From an uncultured Ruminococcus sp. (GTDB lineage Bacteria; Bacillota; Clostridia; Oscillospirales; Acutalibacteraceae): a DNA stretch of 35,746 nt. A program made the position numbers and the translations under genes. Shown one piece after another: positions 15,151 through 21,010 of the stretch. Numbering within the stretch: the stretch's first letter is position 1; the number at the start of each line of letters is the position of its first letter. The notes beneath the pieces were generated by a model. It was not told the DNA's origin. It ran no database searches and saw nothing but the letters and a program-made list of their open reading frames with translations. The stretch spans positions 38,003 through 73,748 of the forward strand of contig CACZYF010000016.1 in the NCBI GenBank assembly GCA_902785355.1. Direction: 5' to 3'.

Positions 15151-15540
15151 TTAAAACCGGGCGTAGTCCTCATTCTGCCAAAAGGCATTTTTGATGTGGT
15201 TGATATCGGTGAGTCTGCCGCTGCTGCGGTCGAGCTCGAGCTCAATGATATCGAAGCGCGGCTGCAAGCCGGGACAACGCTGCATATACGTCACGGCGGA
15301 GCGCATGATATGGTACTGCTTCTTTCGGTCAACGGCATATGAGCCGCTGAGATACGGATCCGGGGTACGGGTCTTGACCTCAACAAACACCAGCTCTCCC
15401 CTATCCTCCGCGATCAGATCGATCTCTCCCAAGTCGGTTTTATAATTCTTTTCAAGAATTTTATATCCGATCTTCCGTAAGTAGCCCGCGGCGAACCGTT
15501 CACCCAAGGCGCCAAATTCCTGATTTGATAATGGTTTCAT
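15151..15540 (-). CDS. yraN: YraN family (UPF0102) nuclease-like protein
   Basis: About 129 residues with the restriction-endonuclease-like core of the UPF0102 family: GALGERFAAGYL, then LGEIDLIAEDRGELVFVEVK, whose acidic and lysine residues match a PD-(D/E)xK metal site. Its biological role is not settled; linkage to rnhB suggests nucleic-acid maintenance. The start is uncertain: ATG 15540 gives the usual family N-terminus MKPLSNQEFG, but TTG 15552 lies 5-6 bases after AAGTAGG and would add four residues. It follows rnhB by 18 bases, so the pair is one transcript. Confidence 0.85.
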   Translation of the reverse strand: MKPLSNQEFGALGERFAAGYLRKIGYKILEKNYKTDLGEIDLIAEDRGELVFVEVKTRTPDPYLSGSYAVDRKKQYHIMRSAVTYMQRCPGLQPRFDIIELELDRSSGRLTDINHIKNAFWQNEDYARF

Positions 15541-15558
15541 GATTCTTAACAACGGAGC

Positions 15559-16167
15559 CTACTTACTTTTCGCGTATATCTTCTTGAGGAAGCTCGGGCG
15601 GTGGATGGGGCTCGCGCCGTATTCGAGGATCCTCTCAACGTGCAGCTTTGTACCGTAGCCCTTGTGCTTCTCGAAGCAGTACTGCGGGTATTCCTTGGCG
15701 TATTCGAGCATCAGGCGGTCCCTGCTGACCTTCGCGAGGATAGACGCCGCGGCGACGGACATCGACTTCGCGTCGCCCTTTACGATATATTCGGCGGGAA
15801 TAGAAAGAGGCGGCAAACGGTTGCCGTCGATCATGGCGTAGTCCGCCTTGACGGACAGCCCTTCGACCGCGCGCTTCATGGTATTCATCGTAGCCGCGAG
15901 GATATTGTCGCGCTCGATCTCCTCCACCGTACCGAAGGCGACAGAGCACGAGATCGCGGTCTCGATAATGACGTCAAAAAGCGCCTCGCGCTTCTTCTCG
16001 GTCAGCTTCTTGGAGTCATTGACGCCCTCGATGATACACCCCTCGGGCAGAATGACAGCGGCGGCGCATACGGGACCCGCAAGCGGACCGCGACCCGCTT
16101 CATCTACGCCGCAGATATGCTGAAAGCCCCTCTCTCGGGCTTCGTTCTCATAATATAACCAGTCCAT
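15559..16167 (-). CDS. rnhB: Ribonuclease HII
   Basis: A 202-residue enzyme that removes ribonucleotides and RNA from RNA-DNA hybrids. The signature GVDEAGRGPLAGPV places D22 and E23 in the active site, and a further acidic residue is in AMIDGNRLP near 114. The C-terminal half (SMSVAAASILAKVSRDRLM) is typical of HII. Length is normal. GGAGG lies upstream of the ATG. The rplS-lepB-rbgA-rnhB-yraN order resembles the Bacillus rplS-ylqF-rnhB block. Confidence 0.96.
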   Translation of the reverse strand: MDWLYYENEARERGFQHICGVDEAGRGPLAGPVCAAAVILPEGCIIEGVNDSKKLTEKKREALFDVIIETAISCSVAFGTVEEIERDNILAATMNTMKRAVEGLSVKADYAMIDGNRLPPLSIPAEYIVKGDAKSMSVAAASILAKVSRDRLMLEYAKEYPQYCFEKHKGYGTKLHVERILEYGASPIHRPSFLKKIYAKSK

Positions 16168-16182
16168 AGATACCTCCGATTT

Positions 16183-16356
16183 TAATGAGGAATGAGGAAT
16201 GAGGAATTGTGGGAAACGCTTCGCGTTTTGGATTGATATAACAGCTGCTTTTCATACGTCTGCGACTCTATATAAGGGTTTGCACATTGCTTTTATATCA
16301 AACGTAATATCAATCGGGTGCGGGCAACGCCCGCCATTCACTCCTAATTCCTAACT
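16183..16356 (+). repeat. F2 element, copy B, with heptamer termini
   Basis: Begins with GAGGAAT units (AATGAGGAATGAGGAATGAG) and ends with CACTCCTAATTCCTAAC, inverted heptamer words. The body shares TTTTGGATTGATATAAC, GCTTTTCATACGTCTGCGAC and the end hairpin GGGTGCGGGCAACGCCCGCC with copy A. It fills the gap between rbgA and rnhB. Its orientation is opposite to copy A. Confidence 0.85.
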
Positions 16357-16358
16357 GT

Positions 16359-17372
16359 TCACGGCATTTCCAGCGTGATCCTACCGAGCTTTGCGGCGCG
16401 GAACTCGTCGAGCAGGGTGTAGGCGACGCGTTCGGTATCCGGCTCTCCGCCCGCGATCAGCATGCCTCGGTGCTTTGCGATCACGCCGAGCAGCTCGAAG
16501 CTCGGCATCTCCAGCTCCTCGGCGCTCAACTGATAACGCTCGCTGAATTCGGGTACGTCGAGCGTCTTAAGCAGGTCGATCAGGCGGATCGCCAGCAGCT
16601 CGGTATCCATGACGTCGCTCTTGATCGCACCGGTGAAGGCGAGGTGCTCGCCCACAGTCTGGTCGTCAAAGCGCGGCCACAGCACACCGGGGGTATCGAG
16701 CATCTCAAAGCCCTTGCCGACCGTGAACCACTGGTTGCCGCGCGTCACGCCCGGCCGGTCGGCGGAGACCGCCTTGGTACGCTTCGCGACGCGGTTGATA
16801 AAGGTGGATTTGCCGACGTTCGGGATGCCGACGATCATCACGCGCAAGGACGGATTCACCATGCCCTTCGCCTTGTAGGCTTCGATCCTGGGCTGTAATA
16901 GCTCGGTGAGGACGGGGACGAACTTATCCACGCCTCTGCCGCTCTTACAGTCGACGGGGATGGCGCGGACGTTCTCACTGCTCAGCACCGTGACCCAGCG
17001 GTCGGTCGCTCTGCGGTCAGCCATGTCGCATTTATTCAGCAGTACGACGCGCGGCTTGCCCGCGGTCAATCGGGCGATATCGGGATTGCGGGACGACACC
17101 GGAATACGCGCGTCAATGATCTCCGCGACCGCGTCCACGAGCTTTAAGTCCTTTTCAATGCGTCGCTTGGTCTTGGTCATGTGACCGGGGTACCACTGGA
17201 TGATCTGGGTATGCTCGCTCGATATGGGAGCAGACTTCGGCTTCTTCGCCTTTACGGGCTTTGCGGGCTTCTGCGCGGCGGGCTTTGCCGCCTTCGCGTT
17301 CATCCGCGCGCCGGAGCGCCCGCCCTGCTGTCTGCGGTTATTCTTCTGATTCGGCTTCTTGGTAGGTTTCAT
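16359..17372 (-). CDS. rbgA: Ribosome biogenesis GTPase RbgA (YlqF)
   Basis: A circularly permuted GTPase that acts late in 50S assembly in Bacillus. The permuted order is visible: G4 NKCD comes before G1 GIPNVGKST, then LDTPGVLWPRF. The family's usual N-terminus IQWYPGHMTKTKRRI begins only near residue 58. It is preceded by a Lys/Arg/Ala/Pro-rich tail (RRQQGG, KPAKPVKAKKPKSAP) that Bacillus RbgA lacks, so the protein is 337 residues instead of about 282. AAAGGAA at a proper distance supports ATG 17372, so the extension is probably real; it may bind rRNA. A terminator hairpin lies just upstream, between lepB and this gene. Confidence 0.95.
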   Translation of the reverse strand: MKPTKKPNQKNNRRQQGGRSGARMNAKAAKPAAQKPAKPVKAKKPKSAPISSEHTQIIQWYPGHMTKTKRRIEKDLKLVDAVAEIIDARIPVSSRNPDIARLTAGKPRVVLLNKCDMADRRATDRWVTVLSSENVRAIPVDCKSGRGVDKFVPVLTELLQPRIEAYKAKGMVNPSLRVMIVGIPNVGKSTFINRVAKRTKAVSADRPGVTRGNQWFTVGKGFEMLDTPGVLWPRFDDQTVGEHLAFTGAIKSDVMDTELLAIRLIDLLKTLDVPEFSERYQLSAEELEMPSFELLGVIAKHRGMLIAGGEPDTERVAYTLLDEFRAAKLGRITLEMP

Positions 17373-17390
17373 ACGCTGTTCCTTTGAATT

Positions 17391-17422
17391 GAAAGAAAGC
17401 CTGCTCCCTGAGAAGCAGGCTG
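17391..17422 (-). terminator. Terminator between lepB and rbgA
   Basis: On the minus strand AGCCTGCT-TCTCAGGG-AGCAGGCT is followed by TTCTTTC. It lies right after the lepB stop and only about 18 bases before the rbgA start, so rbgA must rely on read-through or on a promoter I cannot see. Confidence 0.7.
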
Positions 17423-17426
17423 TCGA

Positions 17427-18221
17427 TTATTTGTAAACGTAACGGATGCCGCTGATATCGAACTTCAGCGAGTTACCCTCATACTTATGCGGGATAACGT
17501 CCAGCTGCGCCTTGCCGATAATCGAATCCTCGTCGATATAGCCGATCTGGCGGTAGCGGCTGTCGAGAGAAATACTGCGGTTGTCACCCATGACGAAAAC
17601 CTTGCCTTCGGGGACAACGGTGTCGAGCTCCTGCTCGGGAATATCGCCCGGGATCGTCGTGCCCTGGATATAAGGCTCGTCGAGCTTCTTGCCGTCAACA
17701 TAGACGGCGTTGTTCTCATAATCGAGCTTTAGCTGCTGGCCGGCTGTCGCGATAACGCGCTTGACCAGCGGCTTCTGGTACTCCTCGGCGTGGCTGATGA
17801 TGACGATATCGCCCTGATGAGGCGTATAGAACAGGTTGGTGATGGCGACCTTATCGGTATCGATCAGGGTCGGCTCCATGCTGCGCCCGTCAACGTCAAT
17901 GATCCTGAAGCCGAAGGTCATAATCAGCAGCACCAGCACCAGAGCGGTGAACAGGCTGCCGATCCAGTCATAGACAGTAGCTGTCACGACGCTGCGGTTA
18001 ATGTGAACGACCGGCTCATCGTCAGCGTTGTCACGATCCATCTCACTCGCTTCATGTATAAGATCATGGAAGCTGATGGCGCCGCTATATTCTTTGGGAC
18101 GCACCGCGTCGGGAGCTTTGCCGTCGGCGCTGACGCCTTCATCCGCGAGGGTATCTTTTTCAACGTCGTCGGGCAATTGATTTTTCTTCATATCCTGAGA
18201 GTCCAAAGCACTCATCTCCAT
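17427..18221 (-). CDS. lepB: Type I signal peptidase
   Basis: A 264-residue membrane protease that removes signal peptides from Sec-exported proteins such as the beta-helix protein at the left of the window. A single transmembrane segment (about 86-106) is followed by the catalytic S114 in GRSMEPTL and K154 in PLVKRVIATAG; GDNRSISLDSR is the conserved box E. This is the short Gram-positive type. Unusual is the ~80-residue acidic cytoplasmic N-terminus (DMKKNQLPDDVEKDTLADEG...), longer than the ~20 residues of Bacillus SipS. GAAGG 7 bases upstream supports ATG 18221. Two terminator-like hairpins separate it from rplS. Confidence 0.95.
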   Translation of the reverse strand: MEMSALDSQDMKKNQLPDDVEKDTLADEGVSADGKAPDAVRPKEYSGAISFHDLIHEASEMDRDNADDEPVVHINRSVVTATVYDWIGSLFTALVLVLLIMTFGFRIIDVDGRSMEPTLIDTDKVAITNLFYTPHQGDIVIISHAEEYQKPLVKRVIATAGQQLKLDYENNAVYVDGKKLDEPYIQGTTIPGDIPEQELDTVVPEGKVFVMGDNRSISLDSRYRQIGYIDEDSIIGKAQLDVIPHKYEGNSLKFDISGIRYVYK

Positions 18222-18290
18222 AAACGTGCCTTCACGATCGAAAGCACATAATTACTCATTGTTGATTACCGTTATTCTACCATGAAAAGC

Positions 18291-18308
18291 GGGGGCTGTA
18301 AAGCCCCT
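18291..18308 (-). terminator. Second (distal) terminator-like hairpin after rplS
   Basis: GGGGCTTTACAGCCCC on the minus strand followed by CGCTTTTC. It is nearly identical in stem and loop to the hairpin at 18346-18365, which suggests local duplication. The U-tract is short. Confidence 0.5.
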
Positions 18309-18341
18309 CGATAAATATTTTTCTAATTTAGAATAACACGG

Positions 18342-18365
18342 AAAAAGGGGGCTGTAAAGCCCCCT
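18342..18365 (-). terminator. Terminator of rplS
   Basis: AGGGGGCT-TTAC-AGCCCCCT followed by TTTTCC on the minus strand, 18 bases after the rplS stop. A strong GC-rich stem and a T-run make it a convincing intrinsic terminator. Confidence 0.85.
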
Positions 18366-18382
18366 GCGTAATAATTCAAAAA

Positions 18383-18730
18383 TTATTTACGAATCTCTTC
18401 CTTGACCTTAGCAGCCTTACCGACTCTGTCACGCAGATAGTAGAGCTTGCTGCGGCGAACCTTACCGCGGCGGACAACCTTGACGTCGACAACGTTCGGG
18501 CTGTGGAGCGGGAAAACTCTCTCGACACCAACGCCGTAGGAAAGGCGGCGAACGGTGAAGGTCTCGGCTACGCCGGAACCGCGGCGAGCGATCACGGTAC
18601 CCTCGAACATCTGAATTCTCTCTCTCTCACCCTCGCGAATGTTAACGGAGACCTTTACGGTGTCACCGATGTGGAACTCGGGGGCGTTCTCCTTTACGGA
18701 GCCTTCTGCGATTTTCTTTAATGCGTCCAT
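18383..18730 (-). CDS. rplS: 50S ribosomal protein L19
   Basis: A 115-residue ribosomal protein at the 30S-50S interface. [20 protein letters not shown] and the C-terminal [20 protein letters not shown] are diagnostic of L19. Length is normal. CAGGAGG lies just before the ATG. It has a good promoter (18866-18894) and a ~140-base structured leader, and is closed by a terminator, so it is mainly expressed alone. trmD and rimM, its usual upstream partners, are absent; the next gene upstream is divergent. Confidence 0.97.
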   Translation of the reverse strand: MDALKKIAEGSVKENAPEFHIGDTVKVSVNIREGERERIQMFEGTVIARRGSGVAETFTVRRLSYGVGVERVFPLHSPNVVDVKVVRRGKVRRSKLYYLRDRVGKAAKVKEEIRK

Positions 18731-18766
18731 AGTTTCCTCCTGTTATTTTTCAGATATTCGTACCCC

Positions 18767-18847
18767 GGTACCCATGTACCGTGCAGAGGACTATCCGCTT
18801 CAAATTTGGGCTTTCGCCCAGATCTGAACCCCGTCCCGGGAAGGACG
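18767..18847 (-). ncRNA. Structured rplS leader, candidate L19 autoregulatory element
   Basis: The rplS 5' leader contains three local hairpins in transcript order: CCGTCC-TTCCC-GGGACGG (18831-18847), a longer stem closed by the GNRA-type loop GGGC-GAAA-GCCC (18803-18824), and GGTACATGGGTACC (18767-18780), which ends about 26 bases before the AGGAGG. An L19 leader regulated by its own product is described for Bacillota; I cannot confirm a match to its consensus by eye. The arrangement is also compatible with an unrelated leader. Confidence 0.5.
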
Positions 18848-18865
18848 GTATCCAAATGCCTAAAT

Positions 18866-18894
18866 ATATTACCACAAAAGCAAGTTAAATGCAA
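18866..18894 (-). promoter_or_regulatory. Sigma-A-type promoter of rplS
   Basis: On the minus strand TTGCAT (18889-18894) and TAATAT (18866-18871) are separated by exactly 17 bases. Transcription would begin about 130 bases upstream of the rplS start, giving room for the structured leader. Confidence 0.75.
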
Positions 18895-18979
18895 GTATTT
18901 TTTAAAATTTTACGAAAAGTTGTATAAAAGTATGAAACTTTTTATCCTGAGCACGCAGTAGTGAAGGAGTTGATGGTTT

Positions 18980-19261
18980 ATGAAAAAGCCGATGGGATTC
19001 TTTACTTACTTTCACCACAGCGCGATGATCGCCCACCTGAGCGACGCGCAGGCGGGACGTCTGTACAAGGCACTGCTGCTCTACGGAGAAGAGGGCATTG
19101 AAACCGAATTTGACGACGATCAGACCTGTGCGCTCGCCTTCATCATCCTCAAGGGCGAGGTAGACCGCAATTTTGAGCGCTATGCCGAGACCTGTGAGAA
19201 CAGGAGCAAGGCGGCAAAGGAGCGCGAAGCCAAAAAGCGGAACAGCAGCGAGGATGAATAA
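18980..19261 (+). CDS. DUF6291-like small protein, probably 3'-truncated
   Basis: 93 residues beginning MKKPMGFFTYFHHSAMIAHL, then DAQAGRLYKALLLYGEEG, a hydrophobic ALAFIILKGEVDRNF helix and NFERYAETCENRSKAAKERE. This is the N-terminal domain I recognise as DUF6291, common in phage- and plasmid-type replication or regulatory genes of Bacillota; its biochemical role is unknown. AAGGAG lies 10 bases before ATG 18980. It is the only plus-strand gene in a long minus-strand run. Relatives usually continue into a charged Lys/Glu/Asp tail. Here the frame stops at 19261, and such a tail is found 140 bases later in another frame, so this is probably an isolated remnant of a mobile element. Confidence 0.65.
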   Translation: MKKPMGFFTYFHHSAMIAHLSDAQAGRLYKALLLYGEEGIETEFDDDQTCALAFIILKGEVDRNFERYAETCENRSKAAKEREAKKRNSSEDE

Positions 19262-19301
19262 GCTTCGTTGATAACATCCAAGATGATATGCCCTATTAAT
19301 T

Positions 19302-19349
19302 CGGTTGAGATTGCCGCGTCATGACCTGCGGTCATTCCTCGCAATGACT
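19302..19349. repeat. F3 repeat, single copy inside the DUF6291 remnant
   Basis: CGGTTGAGATTGCCGCG, a TGACCTGCGGTCA hairpin, then CCTCGCAATGACTG. It has the same head and tail as the 50-bp units at 10353-10452. It lies between the DUF6291 stop and the orphan charged tail. Confidence 0.7.
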
Positions 19350-19371
19350 GTTTCATCACACAAAAGCACAA

Positions 19372-19508
19372 TTGTGGTCAGTTGTGACAAAAAGCACTAA
19401 GAGAAAGAGAAAGAAAAAGAAAATAGTAAAGACAAAGAAAAAGGCAATGATAAGGATAAACGCCGATCGGCGGCTCTTGCATCCCATATCATCTCATATC
19501 ATTTTTGA
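19372..19508 (+). pseudogene. Decayed Lys/Glu-rich tail of the DUF6291 gene
   Basis: From 19401 one frame reads EKEKEKENSKDKEKGNDKDK, then RRSAALASHIISYHF and a stop at 19506-19508. Such acidic-basic zipper tails are typical of the C-termini of DUF6291 and DnaD-like replisome proteins. The same frame has a stop directly before it (19398-19400), and the frame differs from that of the 93-residue gene, so it cannot be translated as part of it. No ribosome binding site or start is present. It is best read as a fossil 3' end. Confidence 0.45.
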
Positions 19509-19512
19509 TCTA

Positions 19513-20436
19513 TCATTTCATTTTATCTCTCAGCTTTTGACGGAAGCTTACAAAGCTCTCGGGCGGATCGGCTGTAAACTCCATGTACTCTCCCGTCACG
19601 GGATGTATGAAGCCGAGCTTGTACGCGTGCAGGCACTGACCGCCCAGCTCCCTGATCACCTTCGCGGGGCCGTAGACGTCGTCGCCCGCGAGGGGATGAC
19701 CGATATGCGCCATATGGACGCGGATCTGGTGGGTCCTGCCGGTCTCGAGGATACAGCGCACATAGGTAAAGCCGCTGTAGCGCTCGATCACACGGATATG
19801 GGTCACGGCGGGCTTACTGTTAAGCTGTGTGACGCACATCCTCTTGCGGTCGATCTTGTGCCGACCGATCGGCGCGTCAACGGTGCGCTCATCCTCCCTG
19901 AGATTGCCGTAGCAGATCGCGAGGTATTCGCGGGTGAAGCTGTGCGCCTTAATCTGTTCGCTCAGCCCCGCATGGGCGATATCGGACTTCGCTACCGCCA
20001 GAAGTCCGCTGGTGTTCTTGTCGATACGGTGGACGATACCGGGGCGCAGCTCGCCGTTGATACCGCTGAGGTCATCGCCGCAGTGATACATCAAAGCGTT
20101 GACCAGCGTGCCGCTGTAGTTGCCGGGAGCGGGATGGACGACCATGCCCTTCGGCTTATTCACGACCAGCAGGTGCGCGTCCTCATAGACGATATCGAGC
20201 GGGATATCCTCGGGGGTGATATCCACCGGCTGAGGGTCGTCGATCAGCACCGCGATGCTGTCGCCGACGGCGGTCTTGTAATTCTTCTTGACTGCCCTCT
20301 CCCCTACGGTGACCTTACCCTCCTCGATCAGCTTGGTCAGCGCTGAACGGCTGAGTCCGTCGAGCTGATCACAGAGGTATTTATCGAGGCGGATACCGCC
20401 GTCATTCTCACCGACTGTGAAATCAAGCCTGTTCAT
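19513..20436 (-). CDS. rluD: Pseudouridine synthase, RluD family
   Basis: A 307-residue RNA-modifying enzyme; family members make pseudouridines in 23S rRNA (RluD-type, helix 69). An N-terminal S4 domain (about 15-75, RLDKYLCDQLDGLSRSALTK) precedes the catalytic domain. The nucleophile is D139 in the motif HRIDKNTSG, and LETGRTHQIRVHMAHIGHP is the conserved binding block. Its start lies inside lspA (14-base overlap), so the genes are translationally coupled, an order (lspA-rluD) widespread in bacteria. The exact rRNA target cannot be fixed from sequence; Bacillus YlyB is the nearest contextual counterpart. Confidence 0.93.
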   Translation of the reverse strand: MNRLDFTVGENDGGIRLDKYLCDQLDGLSRSALTKLIEEGKVTVGERAVKKNYKTAVGDSIAVLIDDPQPVDITPEDIPLDIVYEDAHLLVVNKPKGMVVHPAPGNYSGTLVNALMYHCGDDLSGINGELRPGIVHRIDKNTSGLLAVAKSDIAHAGLSEQIKAHSFTREYLAICYGNLREDERTVDAPIGRHKIDRKRMCVTQLNSKPAVTHIRVIERYSGFTYVRCILETGRTHQIRVHMAHIGHPLAGDDVYGPAKVIRELGGQCLHAYKLGFIHPVTGEYMEFTADPPESFVSFRQKLRDKMK

Positions 20437-20905
20437 CGGTCTTTTTCTTATCGTTCTTCAGAAAATCGGAGAAGAACAGCAGGTAGACGACCAGACAGAC
20501 CGTGCCGGCGGTGATGCAGTAGTCGGCGAAGTTGCAGATCGGCGAGAAGAAGCTCAGGCTGAGGTAGTCGGTCACATAGCCGAAGAACACGCGCTCAAAC
20601 AGGTTGCCCAGTCCCCCGCCGATGATCAGCGCGGCGGCAACGGAGAACAGCTTGCTTTTCTTATAATTCTTTATCAGAAGAATAAGGAAGGCGACGATCA
20701 CGATCGAGGTGGTGATTGCGAAGAACACGGTGCCGTCCTGGAACAAGCCGAAGGCGACGCCGCGGTTCTCGGAATAGGTCAGGTTGAAGAGCCCGGGGAT
20801 CACCGTCACCGTACCGACAGGCTTGACGCCGCTTAGGATGAACGAGCGGATGATCTCGGCGAGCACCGGAACGATCACGATGATCGCGATATAGAGAATG
20901 ATCAT
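20423..20905 (-). CDS. lspA: Lipoprotein signal peptidase (signal peptidase II)
   Basis: A 160-residue four-helix membrane aspartic protease that cleaves prolipoproteins after lipid attachment. Catalytic aspartates are D113 in VTDYLSLSF and D128 in CNFADYC; the conserved NRGVAFGLF lies at 47-55. Hydrophobic segments are at about 1-20, 58-78, 86-104 and 128-147. ATG 20905 is chosen for AGGAAG upstream; the longer open frame adds a non-conserved 14 residues. It lies between ileS and rluD, the same ileS-lspA neighbourhood as in E. coli. Confidence 0.95.
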   Translation of the reverse strand: MIILYIAIIVIVPVLAEIIRSFILSGVKPVGTVTVIPGLFNLTYSENRGVAFGLFQDGTVFFAITTSIVIVAFLILLIKNYKKSKLFSVAAALIIGGGLGNLFERVFFGYVTDYLSLSFFSPICNFADYCITAGTVCLVVYLLFFSDFLKNDKKKTDEQA

Positions 20906-20924
20906 GTTTTCACTTCCTATAAGA

Positions 20925-20952
20925 ATGCGGTGTACCGAGCGGTACACCGCAT
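20925..20952 (-). terminator. Hairpin after ileS (likely terminator)
   Basis: ATGCGGTGTACC and GGTACACCGCAT form a perfect 12-bp stem around a 4-base loop in the ileS-lspA gap, followed on the minus strand by TCTTATAGG. The stem is very stable but the T-tract is weak, so partial termination or transcript protection are both possible. Confidence 0.55.
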
Positions 20953-20972
20953 AAATGGTTACAATACCACTG

Positions 20973-21008
20973 TCATTCCGAGGGGATCTATCCCCGTAGG
21001 AATCCGCT
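20973..21008. repeat. F4 short palindromic repeat
   Basis: TCATTCCGAGGGGATCTATCCCCGTAGGAATCC: an ATTCC/GGAAT outer pair encloses a GGGGAT...ATCCCC hairpin. This word pattern resembles scattered intergenic palindromes I recall from gut Clostridia; only one copy is in this window. Confidence 0.55.
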
Positions 21009-21010
21009 GA

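Noticed and set aside
19372-20346. Plus-strand open frame of 324 codons starting in the Lys-rich tail
   Set aside because: Most of it is antisense to rluD; the Lys/Arg-rich start is the wrong frame of the DUF6291 tail. No ribosome binding site is present.
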